64,000 nucleotides of DNA from positions 372,001 through 436,000 of the forward strand of contig NZ_JAPIVO010000001.1 in assembly GCF_026239655.1 (NCBI RefSeq), given 5' to 3'. How positions within the stretch are numbered: position 1 is the first letter of the stretch; the number at the start of each line of letters is the position of its first letter. The position numbers and the translations under genes are program-made. This document shows positions 57,192-64,000 of the stretch, one piece after another. The notes below the pieces were generated by a model, which did not search any database, was not told where the DNA came from, and worked only from the letters and a program-made list of their open reading frames with translations. This DNA comes from Pedobacter sp. MR2016-24. Its GTDB lineage: Bacteria > Bacteroidota > Bacteroidia > Sphingobacteriales > Sphingobacteriaceae.

Positions 57192-58269
57192 ATGACTAAA
57201 GAACAAATACAGGATTTAAGGGACAGATTAGCGTCGCTGAGGAGGCATCTTTGACGTCGAAACCCGACTCGAAGCTATTTATATAGAACAGGAGCTTACC
57301 TTACAACCAGGTTTTTGGGATGATCCCAAGAAAGCTGAAAAGCATTTGGCAGAGATGAATTCTAAAAAGGTGTGGACAGACGCCTGGCAGAAAGCGAATG
57401 CTGAATTTGAAGATACACAGGTGTTATTCGATTTCCTGCAATCAGGAGATGCGACGAAGGAGGAGATGGAAGAGCAGTATGAAAAAAGTCTGCGACTGAT
57501 AGAAGATCTGGAGTTGAAGAACATGCTGAGCAGTAAAGAAGACCAGCTGGATGCCGTGATGCAGATTACTGCAGGGGCAGGCGGTACTGAAAGCTGCGAT
57601 TGGGCAGCAATGCTGATGCGGATGTATATCATGTGGGGCGAAAAGAATGGCTATAAGGTGACCGAACAGGATTTTCAGGCTGGTGAGGTTACAGGAGTAA
57701 AATCTGTAACGCTGCAGTTTGCCGGTGAGTTTTCTTATGGTTATCTGAAAGGTGAGAATGGAGTACATCGTCTGGTACGTATCTCTCCCTTCGATTCTAA
57801 CGCACGCAGACATACTTCCTTTGCCTCTGTTTACGTTTATCCCCTGGTAGACGATACCATTGAAATTGATATTAAGGATTCTGAGATAGAATTTGAAACC
57901 TTCCGTTCCGGTGGAGCCGGCGGGCAGAATGTAAATAAAGTTGAAACTGCGGTTAGGTTGTACCACAAACCTTCGGGCATTGTGATCAAAAATCAGGAAT
58001 CGCGTTCTCAATTGCAGAACAAGGAAAATGCTATGCGTTTACTGCGCTCCCAGTTATATGAGGCTGAAATGCGGAAACGTATGGAAGCGTCTGCCGCTGT
58101 TGAAGGTTCCAAGATGAAGATAGAATGGGGATCACAAATCAGGAATTACGTTTTACATCCGTATAAACTGGTTAAAGATCTGCGAACAAACTATGAGACC
58201 TCTAATGCGCAGGGTGTGCTGGACGGGGAGTTAAATGAATTTTTAAAAGCCTATTTAATGGAATTCTAA
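57192..58269 (+). CDS. prfB: Peptide chain release factor 2 (programmed +1 frameshift)
   Basis: RF2 terminates at UAA/UGA. The reading frame starts at ATG 57192 and meets a UGA at 57252-57254 (codon 21); a +1 shift on CTT at 57249-57251 continues the protein as [14 protein letters not shown] at 57253. Total 358 residues. The codons before the slip, AGG AGG CAT CTT TGA C, match the classic RF2 site with an internal Shine-Dalgarno-like AGGAGG (57240-57245). Domain signs: SPF stop-codon tripeptide ([10 protein letters not shown]) and GGQ (about 244). It autoregulates: low RF2 favours the shift. The esterase start overlaps its stop by one base. Confidence 0.96.
57240..57255 (+). promoter_or_regulatory. 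prfB recoding signal (SD-like stimulator and CTT TGA slip site)
   Basis: AGGAGG at 57240-57245, 3 nt, then CTT TGA C at 57249-57255, with the spacing of the E. coli signal. The sequence after it is open in the +1 frame for 338 codons, so this is recoding rather than a broken gene. Confidence 0.95.
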
Positions 58270-59189
58270 TGAAGAAGATCTTTTTGCTAAGTATACTGAT
58301 GGGAATAACTGGTTTTAATTTTTTAAAAGCACAACAGGTGATGGATTTATATCCGGGAAAAATCCCTGGTGCTAAAGCGATACCCGCTGCTTACAAAGAG
58401 ATTCAAACATTAAATAAGGGTAAAGTAGCCGGACTGAGTAAAGTTTTTCATCCTACGCTGGCTGTTTATCAGCCTGTAAAAGGGAAGAGTAACGGGACGG
58501 CTGTGATCATCTGTCCGGGTGGTGGTTATTCGCACCTGGCTATCGGGCATGAAGGTGAAGAGGTGGCACTAACCTTTGCAAAAATAGGCGTTACAGCCTT
58601 TGTATTGAAATATCGTCTGCCGGAAGACAGTATCATGGAAGATAAATCGTTCGCTCCCTTACAAGACGCTGAACAGGCCATTTATACAGTTCGTCAAAAT
58701 GCAGACAAATGGGGTGTTGACCCTGCGAAGGTCGGCATCATGGGCTTTTCGGCTGGCGGACACCTTGCCTCTACATTAACGGTACATTATATGGATAGCA
58801 AAATTGCGAATCCTGAAAAAATAAGTTTAAGACCGGATTTTGCAGTATTGATTTATCCTGTGATTAGTTTTCTGTCATCCCCTCATGTGGGATCGATGCA
58901 TAATCTGATAGGGAAGGACGGTTCACAGGCGCAAAGAGAGTATTTTTCAAATGAGATGGGGGTGAATGCGAATACACCTCCATCCTTTCTTGTTCATGCG
59001 AATGATGACGATGCGGTACCTGTAGAAAACAGTATTTTATTTAATCAGGCGCTGGTTAAAAACAAGGTGCCAGTAGAAACACATCTCTATCAGGCAGGCG
59101 GACATGGATTTGGCTTACATAATAAAACCACTGCTGATGAGTGGTTTGCGAGATTGGAAAACTGGATGAAGTCGAATAAATTTTTATAA
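58269..59189 (+). CDS. Alpha/beta hydrolase (exported esterase/lipase-like)
   Basis: A 306-residue exported hydrolase: signal peptide (1-21, ending LKAQ), oxyanion-hole CPGGGYSHLA, nucleophile GFSAGGH, and a late Asp/His pair (HANDDDAVP, GGHGFG). The layout is that of BD-FAE/acetylxylan-esterase-like enzymes, which remove acyl groups from sugars. Its ATG overlaps the prfB stop (TAATG), so it is translated with prfB. Confidence 0.85.
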   Translation: MKKIFLLSILMGITGFNFLKAQQVMDLYPGKIPGAKAIPAAYKEIQTLNKGKVAGLSKVFHPTLAVYQPVKGKSNGTAVIICPGGGYSHLAIGHEGEEVALTFAKIGVTAFVLKYRLPEDSIMEDKSFAPLQDAEQAIYTVRQNADKWGVDPAKVGIMGFSAGGHLASTLTVHYMDSKIANPEKISLRPDFAVLIYPVISFLSSPHVGSMHNLIGKDGSQAQREYFSNEMGVNANTPPSFLVHANDDDAVPVENSILFNQALVKNKVPVETHLYQAGGHGFGLHNKTTADEWFARLENWMKSNKFL

Positions 59190-60062
59190 TCAATCAAGGT
59201 CATCACTCAACAGGATATTCTGTAATTCTTTCAGTTCCTTTACCTTTTCCTCTGAGCCTAAGTTTTCATAAGCAGATACCAGGTTACGTATAATCCTTCG
59301 GATAATCTCTACATTACTGCAGGGTGCGTAAAAACCCGGCTGCGGCTGCAGGTTGAGCTGGCGTAAAAACTGGTCTACATCATGTTTCCCGAAAATGGAT
59401 CCCTTGTTAAAAGCATTGATGTAAAAAAGCACCCCAAATTCGTGGTCTTCTATTTTACTCTGATCGATATAACCGAGGATAAAATGCTGTGGCAGGTTAA
59501 CGCCATATACAGGGATATCCAGTTTCTGTGCGAGTGTAGAATAGATGATTGCAAGCGAAATCTGGTTTCCTTTTTTGCTTTCCAGCACCTGGCTGATATA
59601 GGAATTCTGCGGATCGTGATGGTTTTTTGTATTTCCGCTAAAGCCGTATACCGTATAAAAGATGTGGTTAATGAGTTTAATCTTCTCCACCGAACTCATT
59701 TCATGCTGTAATCCCAGCCAGATATCTCTTTTGATATCTTCAATCTGGATCAGAATTTTACTTTCATCAAGATCAGGATATTGGTAGCGGTTAATGACCA
59801 TTGCTCCCTGCAGCAGATCAAATGCACCACTCTGGTACCAAAGGTTCAGATCTTCTTTTACATTGTTAAACTGAATCTGATGTACGATGTTCTCAATTCT
59901 TTCCTGCAGCAGGGTATCCAGCGATTTTTCCCATTCTGTTTCCAGAAAATGAATCACAGAACTGCCATGTTCAAGCAGGCGTTTTTCTACGTGCTGAAAG
60001 ACTTCCGGATCAGGATCATCCAGTAATTTTACCAATGCGCTTATTTCTGTACTATTTTCCAT
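59190..60062 (-). CDS. SirB1/transglutaminase-like family protein
   Basis: A 290-residue cytosolic protein of the SirB1 N-terminal (transglutaminase-like) family: LESKKGNQISLAIIYSTLAQKLDIPVYGVNLPQHFIL is the family core at about 163-199. An Arg usually precedes the GxxxS stretch; here it is Lys-Gly-Asn. No catalytic Cys is seen in the core; the family is usually regarded as non-enzymatic. Convergent with the esterase (stops adjacent) and divergent from the methyltransferase. Confidence 0.82.
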   Translation of the reverse strand: MENSTEISALVKLLDDPDPEVFQHVEKRLLEHGSSVIHFLETEWEKSLDTLLQERIENIVHQIQFNNVKEDLNLWYQSGAFDLLQGAMVINRYQYPDLDESKILIQIEDIKRDIWLGLQHEMSSVEKIKLINHIFYTVYGFSGNTKNHHDPQNSYISQVLESKKGNQISLAIIYSTLAQKLDIPVYGVNLPQHFILGYIDQSKIEDHEFGVLFYINAFNKGSIFGKHDVDQFLRQLNLQPQPGFYAPCSNVEIIRRIIRNLVSAYENLGSEEKVKELKELQNILLSDDLD

Positions 60063-60092
60063 TAAATATGCTATTACAATTGCGTGTTTACC

Positions 60093-60100
60093 TATTTTTG
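60093..60100 (+). promoter_or_regulatory. Candidate -7 box of the methyltransferase gene (TATTTTTG)
   Basis: Exact TAnnTTTG match ending four bases before ATG 60105. It lies in the 42-base divergent gap; the frame can be opened earlier (60084), but that would include the promoter box. Confidence 0.5.
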
Positions 60101-60104
60101 CGCT

Positions 60105-60887
60105 ATGGTATTACAATTTGTCAGTGATTTTCTGAAGCATCGTTTAACCGCTAAAAGCAGGCATGGTACACATTCACCTTTTGTTTATAAGCTGGTGGAT
60201 GAGGTAATTTACGATTTTAAGTCCAAAACTGAATACAATAGTGTTGAGCAGCAAAGAAAAAAACTTTTACATGACGATGCCATAATCAACGTTACAGACC
60301 TTGGTGCCGGCTCTCACCTGAACAAAAACCGTACAAAACCTGTAAAAGAGATTGCAAAAAATGCATTAAAGTCGCCGCGACTTGCCCAGTTAATTTACAG
60401 GCTGGCAAAGAGCAGTAATCCTGCAAACTTGCTGGAGCTTGGTACCTGCCTGGGTATCACTACCGCCTATCTTTCCAAAGCTTGTCCCGAGGCAGATATC
60501 ATTACCATTGAAGGCTGTCCGGAGACTGCTAAAAAAGCATATCAGAATTTTAAGGAACTGGAGCTGGAAAATGTGGAGCTGCAGGTAGGTAATTTTGATG
60601 AGTTGTTACCTAAAGTGATCGAAGAAAGTGCACAACTGGATTTTGTCTATATCGACGGTAATCACCGCAAAGATGCTACTATCAACTACTTTAAGTGGTG
60701 TTTGCCTAAAGTACATGAGCACTCACTATTGATTTTTGATGATATTTACTGGAGTAAAGGGATGAAAGAAGCATGGGAAGAAATCAAAAGTCACCCGGAT
60801 GTAACGGTGACTGTCGATCTTTTCTGGATAGGTTTGGTTTACTTTAAAAAAGGACAGGTAAAAGAGCATTTTAAGATCAAATTTTAG
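60105..60887 (+). CDS. Class I SAM-dependent O-methyltransferase-like protein
   Basis: A 260-residue enzyme with a Rossmann SAM-binding motif LLELGTCLGITTAYLS (about 108-123), IEGCPE and FVYIDGNHRK (catalytic metal-type region near 185-195), and FDDIYWSKGM. It resembles catechol/tellurite-type O-methyltransferases. The substrate is not fixed. Start placed at ATG 60105 because of the promoter box; the SRHGTHSPFVYKLVDEV stretch follows. Confidence 0.82.
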   Translation: MVLQFVSDFLKHRLTAKSRHGTHSPFVYKLVDEVIYDFKSKTEYNSVEQQRKKLLHDDAIINVTDLGAGSHLNKNRTKPVKEIAKNALKSPRLAQLIYRLAKSSNPANLLELGTCLGITTAYLSKACPEADIITIEGCPETAKKAYQNFKELELENVELQVGNFDELLPKVIEESAQLDFVYIDGNHRKDATINYFKWCLPKVHEHSLLIFDDIYWSKGMKEAWEEIKSHPDVTVTVDLFWIGLVYFKKGQVKEHFKIKF

Positions 60888-60909
60888 GACAGCTTTATTT
60901 ATTGATTTT

Positions 60910-62040
60910 TTAAAAAGCTTCCGCCAGACTGAGGTAGAAGCCTGATTGTCTGGCTTCACCACTGCGTTTTTCTCCAACAGCATAATCTGCTCTTACACTT
61001 AATCCCTTAGCAGGGTCATAGAAATACCTGATTCCGGCACCATAAGATGGTTTAAACTGTTTCAGCGAGAAACCGCCGTTTTCGAAAACGCGTCCACCGC
61101 CCCCAAAAGCAACCAGGCCGAATCGATTACTAAAGCGATACCTTAATTCTGTTTGTGCCGCAAGGAGGTTCTCATCCCGGTAGCGGCCGGAGTAATAACC
61201 CCTCATGATCTCATCGTTTCCTAATTGTGGCAGCAGGTAAAATGGCGTACTGTTACTCTGAACGGTATAATATATTCCATTTACGCCCAGTACCAGCTTT
61301 TTTGCCAGCGGCCAGAAATTACGTAATACTACACGGATCTGGCTGCCACTGAAATCATTTCCTCCAAAAATATCAGGTGCATATTGATAGGAAACGCGAC
61401 CAAAAAATCCTTTAGTAGGGTAATTATTTGAATTTCTGGTGTCGTATGTCTGCGAAACGCCAATAAAGAGTACATTGCCACCTGGTTTTCCCAGTACTGC
61501 GGGGTTAGTATCGTATAAACCACCGATTTCTTTATCCTTGAAACTGTAATTTTCAAATCCCAGGGATACTCCTGTATAAGTGAAAGGAAGTATATTTTTC
61601 TCTACATCGAACATAGCCTTTACCTGGTGCTGTACAATCCGGTCTTTGCCGGACTCCAGTGTCTGGTTACCGATGCCGAAAAAGTCGAACGGCATACTGC
61701 GGAAACGCATCTCACCGATAAGGTGATAGGCATTGTGTTTGGTCCACACATCCCCTTTCAAACTCACATTATAAGTTTTCTTGGTGGAATAGGATAAAAC
61801 AGCAGCAAAATTTGAACTCCTGTTAGTGCTGTCACTTTTATCTACATAAGTAGAATATAAACCTCCGGCGCCAAATTCCAGTCCTACTTCCTGGGAATAC
61901 CTTAATAAGGGCAGGGGCATAAAACTGGCTCTACGCGTGGTATCTACATCTTCTGATAACATACGTTTAATCAGTTTCATCTGGGCTGATCCAGAAAAGG
62001 CAGAGAGCAGAAGGAAGTTACAGATCAGGAATCGTTTCAT
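60910..62040 (-). CDS. BamA/TamA-like outer-membrane barrel protein without POTRA domains
   Basis: A 376-residue exported beta-barrel: signal peptide (1-19, ending GSAQ), no POTRA repeats, and a C-terminal surface-antigen domain with GNDEIMRGYYSGRYRDENL and LRYRFSNRFGLVAFGG, the conserved loop-6-like RGY/F region, and a Phe at the C-terminus. Its role may be transport or insertion of lipids/proteins, uncertain. It runs alone between two convergent/co-directional neighbours. Confidence 0.82.
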   Translation of the reverse strand: MKRFLICNFLLLSAFSGSAQMKLIKRMLSEDVDTTRRASFMPLPLLRYSQEVGLEFGAGGLYSTYVDKSDSTNRSSNFAAVLSYSTKKTYNVSLKGDVWTKHNAYHLIGEMRFRSMPFDFFGIGNQTLESGKDRIVQHQVKAMFDVEKNILPFTYTGVSLGFENYSFKDKEIGGLYDTNPAVLGKPGGNVLFIGVSQTYDTRNSNNYPTKGFFGRVSYQYAPDIFGGNDFSGSQIRVVLRNFWPLAKKLVLGVNGIYYTVQSNSTPFYLLPQLGNDEIMRGYYSGRYRDENLLAAQTELRYRFSNRFGLVAFGGGGRVFENGGFSLKQFKPSYGAGIRYFYDPAKGLSVRADYAVGEKRSGEARQSGFYLSLAEAF

Positions 62041-62093
62041 TTTAATGACTCGGATAATAGGTATAGCCGGCGAAATTAAACAATTTGAACGAA

Positions 62094-62429
62094 TTACCTT
62101 GTACCGGGTTCTGTTCCCATTAAGGTATAGACCTCTTTCATATAAATGGCTTCGTTCAGCATGGACCTGAACTCTTCCAGTTCTTCCGAGGTGAACGCAA
62201 AGCTGATGTCTTCGTTGGGACTGCGCAATAAAATCCTTTCCTTTTTATCAGGGAAAGGCAGGGAGGTTTCTGTGAAAGATGCATTTGTTATGATCTCCCT
62301 GAAGCTGAGAAATTCCTGCCCGGAAAAGGAAAGTACAAGGTTATTATGCCATACGTAATATACTTTGCAGCAGGGACAATGTGAGATTGCCGTGTGTTCT
62401 CCTGAACTTAAAACTATTGTTTTACACAT
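62094..62429 (-). CDS. Small cytosolic protein with CPCC motif, unknown function
   Basis: A 111-residue protein (ATG 62429) with ISHCPCCKVYYVWHNN near 15-30 (CPCC could bind metal or form a disulfide) and a helical C-terminal half (FTSEELEEFRSMLNEAIYMKEVY). Possibly of the DUF6686 type found in Bacteroidetes; I am not certain. The frame opens 16 codons further up only to a TTG, so I use this ATG. Confidence 0.6.
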   Translation of the reverse strand: MCKTIVLSSGEHTAISHCPCCKVYYVWHNNLVLSFSGQEFLSFREIITNASFTETSLPFPDKKERILLRSPNEDISFAFTSEELEEFRSMLNEAIYMKEVYTLMGTEPGTR

Positions 62430-62510
62430 ATAATTGGGTTTTATTATTTCTTTAATGCAATCCTGACCCGGCAACAAAATAGTACTGGGGCCAGGACGGG
62501 AGCGCGCATT

Positions 62511-63755
62511 TCATTTTAGTTTTAACCTGTTTTCTATCATCTGTTCTTCAGGTAATATCAGGGGACTGTTACGAGTTGCCTGCACCGAGGAAGATCGTGT
62601 AGCTGTGCCGTTTATGTCTTTTAATACAGCCCTGAGGCAGTCTTCTTCAGGATCTCCCAGTATTGGGTTTGCAGGGTTGGAAATGGTAATGTCTGCAGGA
62701 ATACCTGTAAAGTAGTCTGACCATCCGCTGGCATTTTTGATCAGGAAACTGGCGAGATAGACCGTGTATTTATCAATGTTTATCGCAAAAAATCCAACTG
62801 GTTTCCCATAGGTTGTTGAGCCGGCAAGCTTCACTTTAAAATAGGGTTTCAGACTGCTGATCAATAGCTCGCTGGCCGATGCGGTATGGGTGGATACGAT
62901 GAAATAAACGGTTGTAATGGTTTCCAGAGTTCCTTTTTTACTGAAGTAATGTGTGTTTCCGGCTTCCGTGAAATTAACGTCGGCCATAGTGGCCATTCTT
63001 CCATTGTACATCACCATTTTCCCTTCATTATCGTAGTAAGGCTGATTTTTAAGGATCGTTGCTTTCCCTGTCTGCAACTGCGTATTATATTGCTCTGAGT
63101 AGATTACTTTCCCGTTTAAGGAGGTACCTGCAACCAGGTTGGCGACGTATTCTGCTGTTTCTACATAGCCACCGCCATTGCTTCTTAAATCAATCACAAG
63201 AATGCCCGGATGCGCCGCTGCGAGCATAGCGAACGCATCATCAAGGGCCGTTTTACATAAGCTGAGTCTGGGGAACGATCCCAGTGCCATATAGGCGATC
63301 TGCTGATTTCCGGAGCTGATCAGGGCGGTTTTTAGAATGGCCTGATCAGTTGCTGTACCAGTTGCCGCACTTACACCGGTAGTATTTCCGCTCTGGAGAT
63401 ACGAATATTTTGATGATGTGCCGCCAGACGAAAATTCATACGGACTTCCTGTTGCTGAATTTATTTTTAGCTGTGAATAGTTAAACAGCTCAGTTTTAAA
63501 TGCCGTGATTTCAGGATTTATCGCTGCGTATTGACGTGGATTAAATTCGGCATAAGTGGGAAGGACGTCATTCCATAGGTATACTTGTTTTGCATACAGA
63601 TAAATAGAGTCCAGTGTAAATTCGGTACGTGTTCCTGTCGTTGGTGATACGGGTACTTCGATCGTAACAGGGGAGTCTTTTTTACAAGAGATCATACTCA
63701 AAGTTATTGCCAGATAAAATATACAATAAAGCTGTCGTTTAAATCTATGAATCAT
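62511..63755 (-). CDS. S41 (C-terminal processing peptidase-like) lipoprotein
   Basis: A 414-residue exported lipoprotein: lipobox SMISC (Cys24), an N-terminal helical region, and an S41 protease fold with VIDLRSNGGGYVE, and THTASASELL holding the catalytic Ser. No PDZ domain is obvious. The gene starts 22 nt after the plus-side neighbour in the same direction (see the next entry), so they may be one unit. Confidence 0.85.
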   Translation of the reverse strand: MIHRFKRQLYCIFYLAITLSMISCKKDSPVTIEVPVSPTTGTRTEFTLDSIYLYAKQVYLWNDVLPTYAEFNPRQYAAINPEITAFKTELFNYSQLKINSATGSPYEFSSGGTSSKYSYLQSGNTTGVSAATGTATDQAILKTALISSGNQQIAYMALGSFPRLSLCKTALDDAFAMLAAAHPGILVIDLRSNGGGYVETAEYVANLVAGTSLNGKVIYSEQYNTQLQTGKATILKNQPYYDNEGKMVMYNGRMATMADVNFTEAGNTHYFSKKGTLETITTVYFIVSTHTASASELLISSLKPYFKVKLAGSTTYGKPVGFFAINIDKYTVYLASFLIKNASGWSDYFTGIPADITISNPANPILGDPEEDCLRAVLKDINGTATRSSSVQATRNSPLILPEEQMIENRLKLK

Positions 63756-63777
63756 GTTCTCCTGTCTGATGAATGTG

Positions 63778-64000
63778 TTATTCAGTTATCGTGATGAGCG
63801 GCGTAGAAATAGTCGCCCTGCCACCCGCATAATACTTGCTTTCCGGATAAGTGTAGAGGATCAGAGAGTAGGTGCCAACAGGAAAATCAGCGGGAACTTT
63901 CAATGACCAGCCGGTAGTTTTTGCTTCCAGCAGTGTAAGTGAGACGATCACCCTTGTTACACTATTTCTTATCTGCACGAGTGTAACTTTTTCCATGTTT
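63778..64000 (-). CDS. C-terminal part of an exported protein, cut by the window end
   Basis: An open minus-strand frame reaching the right edge; at least 73 residues are visible, ending LITITE. A Met at 63996 is visible, but the frame remains open beyond, so the true start is probably outside. The pattern SLKVPADFPVGTYSLILYTYPES suggests an Ig-like/IPT-type fold. The neighbour downstream is the S41 protease. Confidence 0.6.
   Translation of the reverse strand, partial: NMEKVTLVQIRNSVTRVIVSLTLLEAKTTGWSLKVPADFPVGTYSLILYTYPESKYYAGGRATISTPLITITE

Noticed and set aside
57192..57345. prfB might be a broken gene with an early stop, with the real start only at 57346
   Set aside because: The +1 slip site with AGGAGG stimulator and the intact N-terminal RF2 sequence across the shift show programmed recoding.
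57442..58011. A 189-residue minus-strand open frame inside prfB
   Set aside because: Antisense to conserved RF2 sequence, no motif.

Overview
The window reads as chromosomal DNA of a member of the Bacteroidetes, most likely the Sphingobacteriaceae (Pedobacter-like). The grounds are a type IX secretion (T9SS) substrate paired with a PorP/SprF-family protein, TonB-dependent and plug-domain outer-membrane proteins, LytTR signalling, DUF4251, a Bacteroidetes-type long SecA, an LptE/sigma-54 activator/MiaB cluster, near absence of Shine-Dalgarno sequences, and recurrent TAnnTTTG promoter boxes. The genus is inferred from family composition, not from a marker gene. I found no tRNA, rRNA, insertion sequence, prophage, integrase or CRISPR array; almost all of the window is ordinary housekeeping and envelope genes.

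Layout. 1-5.8 kb: end of a LytS-type kinase with its LytTR regulator, a NUDIX-PlsC pair, a TonB-dependent receptor, a thioredoxin-like protein and ClpS. 5.8-10.2 kb: a tight three-gene operon joining a macroglobulin/plug-domain envelope protein to two auxiliary enzymes of unsaturated fatty-acid beta-oxidation. 10.2-15.3 kb: dcd, a phosphopantetheinyl transferase, lipB, small membrane proteins, a GDSL lipoprotein and serine dehydratase. 15.4-22.4 kb: a 2003-residue PKD-repeat T9SS type B adhesin with its PorP/SprF partner. 22.5-29.6 kb: groESL, secG and the lptE/sigma-54 activator/miaB block. 29.7-33.4 kb: two tandem AsmA-like paralogues. 33.4-40 kb: a dipeptidyl peptidase, ilvE, and an operon of an epimerase, a SerB-ACT fusion and tryptophan 2,3-dioxygenase. 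40-43 kb: a ureohydrolase-fold protein with damaged metal ligands, a palindromic intergenic repeat, and purD. 43.2-53.5 kb: secA, a SPOR protein, an M20 peptidase, a GDSL hydrolase, dnaG, yraN and a glutaminyl cyclase lipoprotein. 53.5-64 kb: DUF4251, pgi, a secreted M20 peptidase, prfB with its programmed frameshift, an esterase, a SirB1-like protein, a methyltransferase, an Omp85-like barrel, a small CxxC protein, an S41 protease and a cut-off gene at the right edge.

Points that repay a second look: (i) several start codons sit only 4-5 nt behind a TAnnTTTG-type box (clpS, purD, prfB, a methyltransferase, more weakly sdaA), which would give leaderless mRNAs; (ii) a concentric imperfect palindrome at 41254-41477 followed by a terminator, resembling a MITE or a structured RNA; (iii) the apparent pseudo-ureohydrolase next to it; (iv) the barrel-less plug protein co-transcribed with mammalian-type DECR and ECI enzymes; (v) the AsmA-like tandem pair with basic tails. 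I see no clear new defence or mobile system. Promoters, terminators and operons are read by eye, and family names come from motif recognition, not from a database search.
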